From Paraclostridium dentum (GTDB lineage: Bacteria > Bacillota > Clostridia > Peptostreptococcales > Peptostreptococcaceae), in the NCBI RefSeq assembly GCF_012922555.1, contig NZ_WIPK01000014.1, positions 1-62,336 on the forward strand: DNA of 62,336 nucleotides, read 5' to 3'. Of the stretch, positions 44,987-54,653 are shown piece by piece. Under the pieces are notes generated by a model that searched no databases, was not told where the DNA came from, and saw only the letters and a program-made list of their open reading frames with translations. Position 1 is the first letter of the stretch. Each line of letters begins with the position of its first letter. The translations under genes and the position numbers were made by a program.

Positions 44987-45613
44987 TTATATAGAAGTAG
45001 CTATTATAACATTTACGATAGACACTATTGCAAATATCAATGTTAAAATATATAAAATCGTTGGAAGTATTTTATGTAACTTTTTAGTTTGTAAGTAATA
45101 TTTAAATATTCCATATAAGAAATATGTAGCCCATAATTTTATAAATATATTATTTAACTGACTAGCTATTGTTTGTGCTTGTATATCACTCACAACTACT
45201 GTTGTTATTAAAGATACAATGGCTAAAACTATAGAGAATACTATAAATCTAAGATATAACAAACTTTTAAAGTATTTTTTATCTTTTATTTCTTCATTTT
45301 CAACAAATCCCATAAATATTTTACTTACAAAATATAATATATTAACACATATCAAAGCAGATATTAATGGCCCTGCAATATATGACGCCCATTGAAATGC
45401 CATAAATCCAGTTTTACCCATGCCTTCAAGTCCTAACTCCCCTACTAAGTCAGGCATCATTAAATTTATTACTACCCCACTTAAAATACTTACTACTACA
45501 AGAGCTATAAACCAGTATCTTAATTTTATAGGTTCTTTACTTTCATATTCTTCCTTTGTAAAATCTTTGAAATATTCTTTTGGTTGTATTATTAATGTTT
45601 TTAAATCCCTCAT
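44987..45613 (-). CDS. Yip1-domain membrane protein
   Basis: 208 residues with five hydrophobic segments after a charged N terminus (LKTLIIQPKEYFKDF), the pattern of bacterial Yip1/YIF1-domain proteins. It is the last gene of the adaptor-ATPase-permease operon, 21 bases after the permease gene, and may assist that exporter. Function of the family in bacteria is not defined. Confidence 0.8.
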   Translation of the reverse strand: MRDLKTLIIQPKEYFKDFTKEEYESKEPIKLRYWFIALVVVSILSGVVINLMMPDLVGELGLEGMGKTGFMAFQWASYIAGPLISALICVNILYFVSKIFMGFVENEEIKDKKYFKSLLYLRFIVFSIVLAIVSLITTVVVSDIQAQTIASQLNNIFIKLWATYFLYGIFKYYLQTKKLHKILPTILYILTLIFAIVSIVNVIIATSI

Positions 45614-45634
45614 ATATACTCTCCTTTTTAATTT

Positions 45635-46873
45635 TTAATTATATATAGCCTTTATAGGATCCAGTCTAGATGCTTTATATGCAGGTATTATTCCAAATAT
45701 AATACCAACTATTACAGATGTAGCTGATGCACCTATAAATGTTTTTATAGTAACCACAGGCTTAAATGGCATGAACATACCTGCAATTTGTGATAAAACA
45801 AATCCTATTAAAATTCCTAATAACCCCCCTATTAAAGTTACAAACATAGCTTCAAATAAAAATTGCAACATTATAGAATTAGGAGTAGCTCCTATTGCTC
45901 TTCTTATTCCTATTTCTCTTTTTCTTTCTGTAACTGAAACATACATTATATTCATAACACCTATACCTCCAACAAATAGTGAAATAGCTGTTATAAGAGT
46001 AATAAACATAGTTATACTTGAAATTATTTTAGTAAATGCCTCCGTTATACTTCCTGGATTGAAAACATCATATGTTCCATGTATTTCTGGATGATTTTCT
46101 TGTAACATTTCCTTAACTTGCTCTGAAACAGCATCAAAATCATATCCAGGTGATATGAAAACATCTAAAGAAGTTATTTCATTTCCCTTATTCTTATTTT
46201 GTAATTCATTTATTCTATCAATAGACGCTTTTTGTATTAAATCTTCATTAGCTGAAAATAAACTCTCCCCTTTTTCTTGGACTCCAATAACTTCAAACAT
46301 AGTTCCATTTAAGTTTATAGCCTTTCCTACGGCTAACTTAGGATCATCAAATAGTTTTTTTGCATTTTGATATGTTAATACTATTACATCATTTTTAATG
46401 TCACTTTTCTCAAAGTATCTTCCATATTCAACTTTATCTGATTTTTGAGTCGGAATTAAGCTCATACTATCACTGTCGTCATCATATGGAGTAGCTCCTA
46501 TAGTTGTATGTCGATCTAAAAAATTAACCTCTCCATATAATCCATTTCCAAACCCAAAGCTTTCCTGTTCCTTTGGTTTTTCAACCTTTTCAACCCCATC
46601 TATATGTTTTAAATCATAAATATCATTTTCTATAAACGGTTCAACAGACGATAAATCTGCTTCAGGGTTTTCAGAGTAAAAACTTACAGTAACTTTATTT
46701 GCATTTACTTTTCCTGTTGTTTTAGAAACTTGCTCTTTAAGTCCATCCCCAATAGATAATACAACTACAACAGAACTTATACCTATAATAATTCCTATCA
46801 TAGTTAAGAAAACCCTTAATTTATTAGCTTTTAAGCTTAGCAGAGAACTTTTGATTAAATTTTCTATACTCAT
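45635..46873 (-). CDS. MacB-type ABC transporter permease
   Basis: 412 residues: N-terminal transmembrane helix (about 20-42), a large extracytoplasmic MacB core domain (about 45-270), then three helices with the FtsX domain (GGIGVMNIMYVSVTERKREIGIRRAIGA, about 305-332). This is the mechanotransmission permease class rather than a substrate channel. It belongs with the ATPase and adaptor immediately upstream. Confidence 0.93.
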   Translation of the reverse strand: MSIENLIKSSLLSLKANKLRVFLTMIGIIIGISSVVVVLSIGDGLKEQVSKTTGKVNANKVTVSFYSENPEADLSSVEPFIENDIYDLKHIDGVEKVEKPKEQESFGFGNGLYGEVNFLDRHTTIGATPYDDDSDSMSLIPTQKSDKVEYGRYFEKSDIKNDVIVLTYQNAKKLFDDPKLAVGKAINLNGTMFEVIGVQEKGESLFSANEDLIQKASIDRINELQNKNKGNEITSLDVFISPGYDFDAVSEQVKEMLQENHPEIHGTYDVFNPGSITEAFTKIISSITMFITLITAISLFVGGIGVMNIMYVSVTERKREIGIRRAIGATPNSIMLQFLFEAMFVTLIGGLLGILIGFVLSQIAGMFMPFKPVVTIKTFIGASATSVIVGIIFGIIPAYKASRLDPIKAIYN

Positions 46874-46875
46874 AT

Positions 46876-47556
46876 CTATCCCTCCTCAATAAAAACACCG
46901 TCTTTAAGGTATACCACTTTTGTTGCATATTTTTTTAGGTCTGGATCATGAGTAACCATAACAATAGTTTTTCCTTGTTTATTTAGTGAACTTAATATGT
47001 TCATGATTTCATTACTTGTATTAGTATCCAATGCACCTGTAGGCTCATCAGCAAATATTAATTGAGGATCATTAATAAGCGCTCGTGCAATAGAAATACG
47101 TTGTTGCTGACCTCCAGATAACTCATTTGGAAATTGCTTTATTTTATCTAATAATCCAACCATTTTTAAATTATTTTCAACTCTTTTTAATCTTTCTTTC
47201 TTTCCCAATTTATTATCATAAAGAAGAGGAAGTTCTATATTCTGACAGATATTCAAATTATTTATCAAGTGAAATTGTTGAAATATAAACCCTATATTTT
47301 TGTTACGAAAATGAGATCTTTCAACTTCCGTTAAATTTGTAACATCTTTTCCATCGAAAATATATTCTCCTTCATCAAACTTATCTAAAAACCCTAAAAT
47401 ATTTAACAGAGTTGTCTTTCCACTCCCTGACTTACCCATTATCATTACAAAATCTCCATGCTTAATTTCCAGGCTTAACGACTTTAAAACATGCAATCTA
47501 TTTTTTCCTAGTCCATAGTATTTTTGTATATTGTTAAGTTCGATAAAGCTATTCAA
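46876..47556 (-). CDS. MacB/LolD-type ABC transporter ATPase
   Basis: 226 residues with Walker A GKSGSGKTTLL (about 41-51), signature LSGGQQQRISIARAL, Walker B LIFADEPTGALD and the switch His in VMVTHD. Energises the permease at 45635. Translation appears to begin at TTG, overlapping the end of the adaptor gene by eight bases. Confidence 0.94.
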   Translation of the reverse strand: MNSFIELNNIQKYYGLGKNRLHVLKSLSLEIKHGDFVMIMGKSGSGKTTLLNILGFLDKFDEGEYIFDGKDVTNLTEVERSHFRNKNIGFIFQQFHLINNLNICQNIELPLLYDNKLGKKERLKRVENNLKMVGLLDKIKQFPNELSGGQQQRISIARALINDPQLIFADEPTGALDTNTSNEIMNILSSLNKQGKTIVMVTHDPDLKKYATKVVYLKDGVFIEEG

Positions 47557-48598
47557 TTTCCTGACCTTCTTTCATCTCACTATTTATAACTTCTACAATT
47601 TCATCTTTTTCTTTTAAGCCTGATGATACTATTGTTGATTTCCCTTTCTCTCCTTTTGTTTTTATATCTTGCTTAACAAGTTTATTATCTTTTATTAAAT
47701 AAACATATTTTTTACTTCCTTCTGTCTTAACAGCTGAAGTAGGTATCTCTATCAATTTTTCAGTATCTTTTAATTTAACTTGAACATGATATCCATTTAC
47801 TACATTTTCTTTTGAATCTAAACTTATTGTCACTGGATAATTAGCAACTTGAGATGTTGATACTGCTCCCTCTGTTGGAATAACTTGCTCTTCAGGATCG
47901 TAGGAAATATCAAGTATTTCACCTTTTACATTTTTGTCATTTGCTAATACTAGTATATCTACATCTTGATTTAATTTTGTTTTTTCTAAATCTCTCTCTG
48001 ATACTTGTGCTTTTACATATAAATCATTACTTTTTAACTTTAATAAAACTTGGTTTTCACCCTCTGCTGCTTTACTTGGAACACTAACTTTTCCTGCAAA
48101 TGGAGCATATTCATGTGTATATTCTTTTTTCTTAAGTTTCTCTATTTGTTTTTTATTGCTTTTTATTTGATCTTCTATTGATACTCCTACATTCGGATTC
48201 ATAGCATCTGTATTGTTTTGAATTTCATTATTTTTAGGTTCACTACTTTTATTTTTTTCTTTTTTTAAGTCTGATATTTGATCTTCTAAATCTGATATTT
48301 GATTTGCTATTTCTTCATTTTTATATGTTATAAGTAAACTTCCTTTACTTACAATTTCACCATTTTTCTTATTTATTTCATAATCTGATCCCTTACTTAT
48401 GTCTTTATAGAAAATTTTAGATTTTGACGGTTCTACAACTCCACTGAAAAAAGTTTTTTTATTTTCAGGAATTATATACCTTTTAATGGCTTGATCTTCC
48501 TTAACTTTTTTATCTTTGCTTTTATAAGCTAAGAAACCTATGGCTCCTCCCCAAATAACTACTAGTGCTAATCCTATAGCTATGTACTTTTTTTTCAT
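47549..48598 (-). CDS. MacA/HlyD-type membrane-fusion adaptor
   Basis: 349 residues: N-terminal transmembrane anchor (about 4-24), a lipoyl/barrel half, a short coiled-coil hairpin (about 95-155), and the second barrel half with the C-terminal VYLIKDNKLVKQDIKTKGEKG. In Gram-positives such adaptors work with a MacB-like pair to export peptides or antimicrobials. It is the first gene of the operon. A LytTR-type box lies about 105 bases upstream, so it is a likely regulon member. Confidence 0.88.
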   Translation of the reverse strand: MKKKYIAIGLALVVIWGGAIGFLAYKSKDKKVKEDQAIKRYIIPENKKTFFSGVVEPSKSKIFYKDISKGSDYEINKKNGEIVSKGSLLITYKNEEIANQISDLEDQISDLKKEKNKSSEPKNNEIQNNTDAMNPNVGVSIEDQIKSNKKQIEKLKKKEYTHEYAPFAGKVSVPSKAAEGENQVLLKLKSNDLYVKAQVSERDLEKTKLNQDVDILVLANDKNVKGEILDISYDPEEQVIPTEGAVSTSQVANYPVTISLDSKENVVNGYHVQVKLKDTEKLIEIPTSAVKTEGSKKYVYLIKDNKLVKQDIKTKGEKGKSTIVSSGLKEKDEIVEVINSEMKEGQEIE

Positions 48599-48703
48599 TT
48601 TTCCCTCCTACTATTAACTTTACAATTTAAATCCCCATTTTTTAAATCTACATAAATCTTTAAATTTCATACTACCATATACATTTTTATAAAAATCAAA
48701 AAT

Positions 48704-48733
48704 GGACTAAAACATGGTTTTAATGGAGTAAAA
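48704..48733 (-). promoter_or_regulatory. LytTR-type box upstream of the export operon
   Basis: Minus-strand TTTTACTCC (48725-48733) and TTTTAGTCC (48704-48712) with a 12-base spacer. Both repeats are identical to those upstream of plc. Confidence 0.68.
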
Positions 48734-48748
48734 TGTATATTTTTGTTA

Positions 48749-48778
48749 TTTCACTCCACTAAACCGTAATGTTAGTCC
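48749..48778 (+). promoter_or_regulatory. divergent LytTR-type box
   Basis: Plus-strand TTTCACTCC (48749-48757) and TGTTAGTCC (48770-48778), again 12 bases apart. It points away from the export operon, 15 bases from the other box. TATACT (48795-48800) follows at a distance suited to a -10. Confidence 0.6.
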
Positions 48779-48806
48779 ACTTTTTACTTTTGTATATACT
48801 TTTATG

Positions 48807-49131
48807 TTAGCATTCATGTAAAGTAATTCTAATTTCTAAGGTATATTATTTAACGTTCTTAAATAGCAGTGCCGCTTATATGCTAATTTATTCAAATTAG
48901 CATTACCCTTAAATTGAAATTACTTTTTTTGTGTAGATTTTTAATCTTACTTTTAGCAAACATACTATCGTTAAAAAGTGAGATAATAAATGAGTATCTT
49001 AAGAAAAAATTTATCTTAATTGAATTCAGCGATTATCTCATACGAAGTTATAAAATTAGAACATATTATATTCTAATTTTAAAAATTTAATAAAAAATAG
49101 TTAGTCATATTAATATAACTAACTATTTTTT
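48807..49131 (+). ncRNA. candidate regulated small RNA (VR-RNA-like in context)
   Basis: About 325 bases between a regulator box with -10 and a terminator, with no plus-strand coding frame longer than about 10 codons. The stretch contains several stems: TGCTAATTT/AAATTAGCA near 48880, TGAGATAAT/ATTATCTCA with a long loop near 48980-49040, and AAAATTAGAA/TTCTAATTTT near 49050-49085. Ends and existence of the transcript are predicted, not shown. Confidence 0.5.
49092..49131. terminator. bidirectional terminator
   Basis: Stem AAAAAATAGTTAGT with its complement around a loop, Ts on each strand. It overlaps the stop codon of the minus-strand CrtI-like gene and would end the plus-strand small RNA. 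Confidence 0.85.
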
Positions 49132-50603
49132 ATTATCTCATCTGCAATTAATTTAGTTCCTTTTATTATTACAGAGGCTCCATTACCTGGATGTGTTGAA
49201 GACCCTATAAAATATAAATTTTTAACACTCTTTGATTTTATATGTGGTCTTAAATATCCTATTTGACTAATGTTATGGGCTATACCAAATGCACATCCTT
49301 TATAGGCATTAAAATTAGTTTCTATATCCTTAGGCGTTAAATATTTTTCATAAATAATATTTTCTTCTATATCCTCCATACCCTTAATTTTAGTTATCGA
49401 TTGTATAACCTTATCTCTAAAACTTTTTACTAGTCTTTCATTCCATTCAATATTCTCATGCTCTAAGTTAGGAACTCTAATCATTATGTTTAAAATCTCC
49501 TTAGAATCTCCACATACACTATGATCTATTTTACTAGGGCAATACATATAAAAAGAAGGTTTATTAGGCAAATTGCCTTTAAAGGGAGCTTGTATATTTT
49601 CTTTAAAGTTTTCTCCAATATATATATTATTAACTTTTAAATTTTTATATTTTTTATTTAATCCTAAATATATGATTAACGTGGAACATGAAAGTCTAAG
49701 TTTTTCAATTTTTTTATCTTTATATTTATCTTTATTAAAATCTTCCTTTATTAATTTTTTTATTGCATATGGAAAATCTGCATTACATACTACGATATCT
49801 GATGAATACTTTCTATCACTAGTACTTACACCTTTTACTATTCCTTTATCTATTAAAATTTCATTTACCTCTTTATTTATATATATTTTCCCACCCATTT
49901 CACAAAATAATTTCTCTAAAGATTTTATATACGAATACATTCCCCCCTTAATATACCAAAGTCCATATAGTTGTGATATAGCTGGGATTAAAGTATATAA
50001 ATTAGAATTTTCATATGGGTCTATTCCTATATACATACATTGAAACAATAAAAAATCTCTTATTTTATTATCTTTTATATATCTAGACGTATACTTATAT
50101 GAACTTGGAATTGGATTTAATTTAATTGCAGTTTTTACAGATTCAAAGGTTAAAATCTCTTTTAAATTTTCCATAGGTTTATTTAAAAAATTTTCATTTG
50201 ATAAAACATATTTACTATATGAATTTGATATGTACTTTAAATAATCTACTCCTAAGTTACAATCTATAGATTCTAAAAATTTTATAGTTTTAGAAATATC
50301 ACTATAAAATTCATAATTAGTATTGTCTTGATAGAAAACTTTGTACATAGTATCTAATTTTACTAAATCTATATACTTTGAATAATCTTTATTTACATAA
50401 TTAAATATCTCAGTATAATTTTGAGGCGTCATGAGTATGCTAGCTGTTAAATCAAATTTATCTCCTTTATTTTTAATTTGATTTATTTTTCCTCCTACTG
50501 TACTTTGTTTTTCTAAAATAGTAACTCTATACCCATTTTGTAATAATCTTATTCCTGTTGTTATCCCACCTATTCCTGCTCCAATTACTATAATTTCCTT
50601 CAT
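49119..50603 (-). CDS. CrtI/phytoene-desaturase-like FAD oxidoreductase
   Basis: About 494 residues from the ATG at 50603 (MKEIIVIGAG), preceded by GGGAGG. Dinucleotide-binding motif VIGAGIGGITTGIRLLQNGY, then EKQSTVGGKINQI, and the C-terminal NLYFIGSSTHPGNGASVIIKG of the carotenoid desaturase/isomerase group. No phytoene or diapophytoene synthase gene is near, so a carotenoid role is not supported by context. Members of this family also act on other polyene or retinol-like substrates. Confidence 0.85.
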   Translation of the reverse strand: MKEIIVIGAGIGGITTGIRLLQNGYRVTILEKQSTVGGKINQIKNKGDKFDLTASILMTPQNYTEIFNYVNKDYSKYIDLVKLDTMYKVFYQDNTNYEFYSDISKTIKFLESIDCNLGVDYLKYISNSYSKYVLSNENFLNKPMENLKEILTFESVKTAIKLNPIPSSYKYTSRYIKDNKIRDFLLFQCMYIGIDPYENSNLYTLIPAISQLYGLWYIKGGMYSYIKSLEKLFCEMGGKIYINKEVNEILIDKGIVKGVSTSDRKYSSDIVVCNADFPYAIKKLIKEDFNKDKYKDKKIEKLRLSCSTLIIYLGLNKKYKNLKVNNIYIGENFKENIQAPFKGNLPNKPSFYMYCPSKIDHSVCGDSKEILNIMIRVPNLEHENIEWNERLVKSFRDKVIQSITKIKGMEDIEENIIYEKYLTPKDIETNFNAYKGCAFGIAHNISQIGYLRPHIKSKSVKNLYFIGSSTHPGNGASVIIKGTKLIADEIIKNS

Positions 50604-50737
50604 ATTTTCCCTCCTTCCTTTATTAAATATTATTTCCATTAAATTCAACTTTATGATTACACATTCATATATAAATTCATATTTCCCAGGAAAATTTAAA
50701 TTTATTTTTTTCTAATGAGCATAATATCAATTAGGAG

Positions 50738-51439
50738 GTGATTTTCATTAAAATTAAAAAAATTCTTTTTAGCTTTTTAGTTTTTTTTATGTTTTTATAC
50801 ATTAACTCATATGCTAATATGCCCGATAATAAAGAATTTAAATTAGAGCCACTACCTTATGCCTATGATTCACTTGAACCTTATATAGACAAGGATACTA
50901 TGATTTTGCACCATGACAAACATCATCAAGCATATGTTGATAACTTAAACAAAATACTTTCCACTCATCCAGAAATTGAATATAAAAACTTAGAACAGCT
51001 TTTATCTAATCCAACTATACTTCCACGCGATGTAAGACAAAGTATACTTAATAACGCTGGTGGAGTTTATAATCACAACTTTTTTTGGAGTATAATGAGT
51101 CCGAATAAAGGTGGGCAAGCTAAAGATGAACTATTAAAAGCTATAGAGAAAGATTTTGGTTCTTTTCAATCTTTCAAAGAAAAATTTAATAAATCAGCAT
51201 TAAGTACATTTGGGTCTGGATGGACTTGGTTAGTTTCTAATGATGAGGGTGAGTTAGCTATAATGTCTACTTCAAACCAAGATTCTCCAATTACATCAGG
51301 AATAAAACCTATAATAGCTATAGATCTTTGGGAGCATTCATATTATCTTAAATATAAAAATGAGCGTAATAAGTATATAGAAAATTGGTGGAATGTAGTT
51401 AATTGGGAACAAGCAAATAAAAACTATTTATCTAAATAA
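50738..51439 (+). CDS. sodA: exported superoxide dismutase (Fe/Mn)
   Basis: Removes superoxide. After an N-terminal signal sequence (KILFSFLVFFMFLYINSYA) comes a full Fe/Mn-SOD: metal ligands in LHHDKHHQAYVDNL, GGVYNHNFFW and AIDLWEHSYYLKY. Export is unusual for SOD but known in clostridia. The annotated GTG at 50738 lies inside the AGGAGG site. No ATG, GTG or TTG lies at proper distance. An ATT at 50747 is eight bases from AGGAGG and would give the normal-looking N terminus IKIKKILFS, so it is probably the true start. Confidence 0.9.
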   Translation: MIFIKIKKILFSFLVFFMFLYINSYANMPDNKEFKLEPLPYAYDSLEPYIDKDTMILHHDKHHQAYVDNLNKILSTHPEIEYKNLEQLLSNPTILPRDVRQSILNNAGGVYNHNFFWSIMSPNKGGQAKDELLKAIEKDFGSFQSFKEKFNKSALSTFGSGWTWLVSNDEGELAIMSTSNQDSPITSGIKPIIAIDLWEHSYYLKYKNERNKYIENWWNVVNWEQANKNYLSK

Positions 51440-51475
51440 AAAAGAAGTAGCATTAATTATGCTACTTCTTCTAAT
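51437..51475. terminator. bidirectional terminator
   Basis: Stem AGAAGTAGCA with TGCTACTTCT between the convergent SOD and YitT genes, with A and T runs on both sides. Confidence 0.8.
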
Positions 51476-52113
51476 TTTTCTTCATTCTCTTGTTCTTTAA
51501 TATTTTTCTTTTTCTCTATTTTTTCTATTACTCTATCTATCAATAATCCATTTAAAACTATAACTAACATAGAATATATTCCTTTTTGAAGTCCAAAAGT
51601 GAATCCTCCCATTATAGCAACAAATAAATCTACTATTAAAAGTGATATTCCTATATTAAATGTAGTATATTTATTTAATATCTTAGCTAAAATGTCTGTA
51701 CCTCCAGTAGATGCGTTCGTTGCAAAAACCATGGCTAGACCTATAGCTGTTACTATTGTCCCTACTATTACAGCCGCTAGTAAATTTGTAGTTAAAGCTG
51801 TTGAGTTTAAAATTTTATCCATAAAATCTATTACTACAGACAACATAAAACTTGCATATATTGTTTTTAATCCAAAATCTCCACCTATTAAAATAAATGA
51901 TATTGCAAACAGTATTAAGTTACCTATAAATATTATAATCCCCATAGATACACTAGGTACGTAATGATTTATTATAAGAGCTAAACCACTAAGTCCTCCT
52001 CCAGCTATATCATTAGGTGCAAAAAAGTACTGTATCCCAATAGCAACTAAGATTACTCCTATCGTTACAACAATATATTCTTGTAATCCTTTAATAAAAT
52101 CTGATTTTTTCAT
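51457..52113 (-). CDS. YitT family membrane protein, short form
   Basis: 218 residues with about six transmembrane helices and the family start EYIVVTIGVILVAIGIQYFF followed by GGGLSGLALIIN. Usual YitT/DUF161 proteins are about 280 residues with a cytoplasmic DUF2179 domain. Here only a Lys/Glu-rich tail follows the last helix, so that domain is absent. Function unknown. Confidence 0.87.
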   Translation of the reverse strand: MKKSDFIKGLQEYIVVTIGVILVAIGIQYFFAPNDIAGGGLSGLALIINHYVPSVSMGIIIFIGNLILFAISFILIGGDFGLKTIYASFMLSVVIDFMDKILNSTALTTNLLAAVIVGTIVTAIGLAMVFATNASTGGTDILAKILNKYTTFNIGISLLIVDLFVAIMGGFTFGLQKGIYSMLVIVLNGLLIDRVIEKIEKKKNIKEQENEEKLEEVA

Positions 52114-52366
52114 GTTTAAGACCTTCCTTCGTTGTCAATGTTTTTAAACGCAATTATTAGAATATCAAATTTTTAATGTTTTTGGTAGTAAAAGTCTTAG
52201 CATTTTTGTATATTTTTTTATATTTTATAAAAAAACTCCCATTTATAATGCATGCTGTTTATTTTTGTTATTTTTTTAGAAAATTTGATTTTCGATTATC
52301 ATTTACAATCTTTAATATTGAAACTTAAAATTATATTAGTACAAATTTATATTAGGGGGATAAATT

Positions 52367-53578
52367 ATGAGTTTAGATATAAGTTCAAAAAGTAAGGCAC
52401 TATCCACTTTTCTTAATGAAAATCTTAACGATTTAAAATCTAAGGGTCTATATAACAAAATCGACTCTCTTCAAAGTTCTAATGGTCCTATCATTCAAAT
52501 AAATGGAAAACATCTAATTAACCTTTCATCTAACAATTATCTTGGACTAGCTACAAATAAAAAATTGATAAATGCTACCGTTGAAGCTACAGAAAAATAT
52601 GGAGCTGGTGCCGGAGCAGTAAGAACAATAAATGGTACTTTAGAAATCCATGATGTTTTGGAAAATACTATAGCTAAATTCAAGGGTACAGAATCAGCTA
52701 TAGCATTCCAATCTGGATTTAACTGCAATATGGGAGCTATTCAAGCTGTCATGGACAAAAACGATGCAATTTTATCAGATGAACTTAACCATGCATCAAT
52801 AATAGATGGATGCAAACTTTCTGGATCTAAAATAATAAGATTTAAACACTCAGATATGAATGATTTGAGAGAAAAAGCTAAACAAGCTCAGGAAAGTGGA
52901 TTATATAAAAAGATAATGGTTATAACTGATGGAGTTTTTTCTATGGATGGAGATATAGCTAAACTTCCTGAAATAGTTGAAATAGCTGAAGAATTTGACT
53001 TAATTACTTATGTTGATGATGCTCACGGTTCTGGAGTTACAGGAAAAGGAGCTGGAACTTGCAAACACTTTGGTCTATCAGATAAAGTTGACTTCCAAAT
53101 AGGAACACTATCTAAAGCTATAGGTGTTGTCGGTGGATATGTTGCAGGTTCTAAAGATTTAATAGATTGGTTAAAGGTGAGAGGTAGACCTTTCTTATTC
53201 TCAACATCTCTTACTCCTGGTGCTGCTGCCGCTTGTACCGAATCTATAAATATACTTATGAACGATGATACTTTAGTTCAAAAAGTTTGGGAAAATGGAA
53301 ATTACCTTAAAGATGGATTAAAATCTTTAGGATTTAATATAGGAAATAGTCAAACACCTATAACTCCATGTATTATCGGGGATGAAGCCAAAACTCAATT
53401 ATTTAGTAAAAGGCTCCTAGAAGAAGGTGTTTATGCTAAATCAATAGTATTCCCTACTGTTCCTAAAGGCACAGGAAGGGTTAGAAATATGCCAACAGCT
53501 GCTCATACAAAAGAAATGTTAGATAGTGCTTTAAGTATTTATGAAAAAGTAGGAAAAGAATTAGGAGTTATTAAATAA
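52367..53578 (+). CDS. kbl: glycine C-acetyltransferase
   Basis: PLP-dependent cleavage of 2-amino-3-ketobutyrate with CoA to glycine and acetyl-CoA. Alpha-oxoamine synthase signatures include [28 protein letters not shown] and the PLP lysine in [12 protein letters not shown] (about 243). 403 residues. A GGGGG site precedes the ATG. It pairs with the downstream threonine dehydrogenase, 28 bases away, giving a two-step threonine-to-glycine pathway. Confidence 0.94.
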   Translation: MSLDISSKSKALSTFLNENLNDLKSKGLYNKIDSLQSSNGPIIQINGKHLINLSSNNYLGLATNKKLINATVEATEKYGAGAGAVRTINGTLEIHDVLENTIAKFKGTESAIAFQSGFNCNMGAIQAVMDKNDAILSDELNHASIIDGCKLSGSKIIRFKHSDMNDLREKAKQAQESGLYKKIMVITDGVFSMDGDIAKLPEIVEIAEEFDLITYVDDAHGSGVTGKGAGTCKHFGLSDKVDFQIGTLSKAIGVVGGYVAGSKDLIDWLKVRGRPFLFSTSLTPGAAAACTESINILMNDDTLVQKVWENGNYLKDGLKSLGFNIGNSQTPITPCIIGDEAKTQLFSKRLLEEGVYAKSIVFPTVPKGTGRVRNMPTAAHTKEMLDSALSIYEKVGKELGVIK

Positions 53579-53606
53579 ATTTTTTAATTTTGTAGGGGGT
53601 AATTAT

Positions 53607-54581
53607 ATGAAAAAAATTCTTATTACTGGAGCTCTTGGTCAAATAGGTTCTGAGTTAACATCAAAACTTCGAAAGGAATATGGAGTAAGCAATGTTTTAG
53701 CTACTGATGTACGTTCAATAGAAGAAAGTGAAGTTGTGAATAATGGTTTATTTGAAACTTTAGATGTTATGGATGTTGAAGCTATGGGAAAACTAGCTAA
53801 AAAACACAATGCAGATACTATAATACATCTTGCATCTTTATTATCTGCAGTAGGAGAACAAAAACCTCAATTTGCATGGAAATTAAATATGGGTGGTTTA
53901 GTAAATGCTTTAGAAGTTTCTAAAGAAACTAGTGCTACACTATTCGCACCTAGCTCTATAGCTGCATTTGGCCCTAATTCTCCAAAAAATTTTACTCCTC
54001 AAGATACTATACAAAGACCAAATACTATGTATGGAGTAACTAAGGTTTCAGGAGAATTATTATCTGATTATTACTTCCATAAATTTGGAGTAGACACAAG
54101 AAGTGTAAGATTCCCTGGACTTATATCATATGTAACTCCTCCTGGTGGTGGAACAACTGATTACGCTGTTGATATATACTACGAGGCTTTAAAAAATAAG
54201 AAATATGAATCATTTATAGCTGAGGGTACTAAAATGGATATGATGTATATGCCAGATGCTCTTCAAGCTGTTGTTGACCTTCTTGAAGCTGATAGTTCCA
54301 AATTGATTCATAGAAATGCATTCAATATAACAGCTATGAACTTCTCTCCTGAAGAGATAGCAGCTGAGATTAAAAAGAATATGCCTGAGTTTGAATTTAG
54401 CTATAATGTTGATCCAGTTCGCCAATCTATAGCTGAATCTTGGCCTAATTCTATAGACCCATCTTGTGCAGTTAATGAATGGGGCTTCAAATTTGAATAT
54501 GATTTAAGAAAAATGACTATAGATATGCTAGAAAAATTAAGTGAAAAAGGTATCGGTAAAGAAAGGGTTCATAACGTTTAG
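53607..54581 (+). CDS. tdh: L-threonine dehydrogenase, SDR type
   Basis: NAD-dependent oxidation of threonine to 2-amino-3-ketobutyrate. The extended SDR has the nucleotide motif TGALGQIGSEL at the N terminus, SSIAAFGP, and the catalytic YGVTKVSGE (Tyr-x-x-x-Lys). 324 residues. This epimerase-like TDH family is distinct from the zinc-dependent enzyme of E. coli. Cotranscribed with kbl. Confidence 0.93.
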   Translation: MKKILITGALGQIGSELTSKLRKEYGVSNVLATDVRSIEESEVVNNGLFETLDVMDVEAMGKLAKKHNADTIIHLASLLSAVGEQKPQFAWKLNMGGLVNALEVSKETSATLFAPSSIAAFGPNSPKNFTPQDTIQRPNTMYGVTKVSGELLSDYYFHKFGVDTRSVRFPGLISYVTPPGGGTTDYAVDIYYEALKNKKYESFIAEGTKMDMMYMPDALQAVVDLLEADSSKLIHRNAFNITAMNFSPEEIAAEIKKNMPEFEFSYNVDPVRQSIAESWPNSIDPSCAVNEWGFKFEYDLRKMTIDMLEKLSEKGIGKERVHNV

Positions 54582-54592
54582 AATATAATTAA

Positions 54593-54652
54593 ATAAGCTG
54601 CCTTTAAATTTTTATAATCAATATTACATATGATGAGGCAGCTTATATTTTA
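54593..54652. terminator. bidirectional terminator with long loop
   Basis: Stem ATAAGCTGCCT (54593-54603) pairs with AGGCAGCTTAT (54636-54646). It separates tdh from the convergent DUF488 gene. Confidence 0.7.
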
Positions 54653-54653
54653 T

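Noticed and set aside
48749-49131. Short open frames inside the candidate small RNA (for example nine codons from an ATG near 48990)
   Set aside because: All are under about 10 codons on the plus strand with weak or no ribosome binding sites. A signal peptide or AgrD-like peptide could not be made out.
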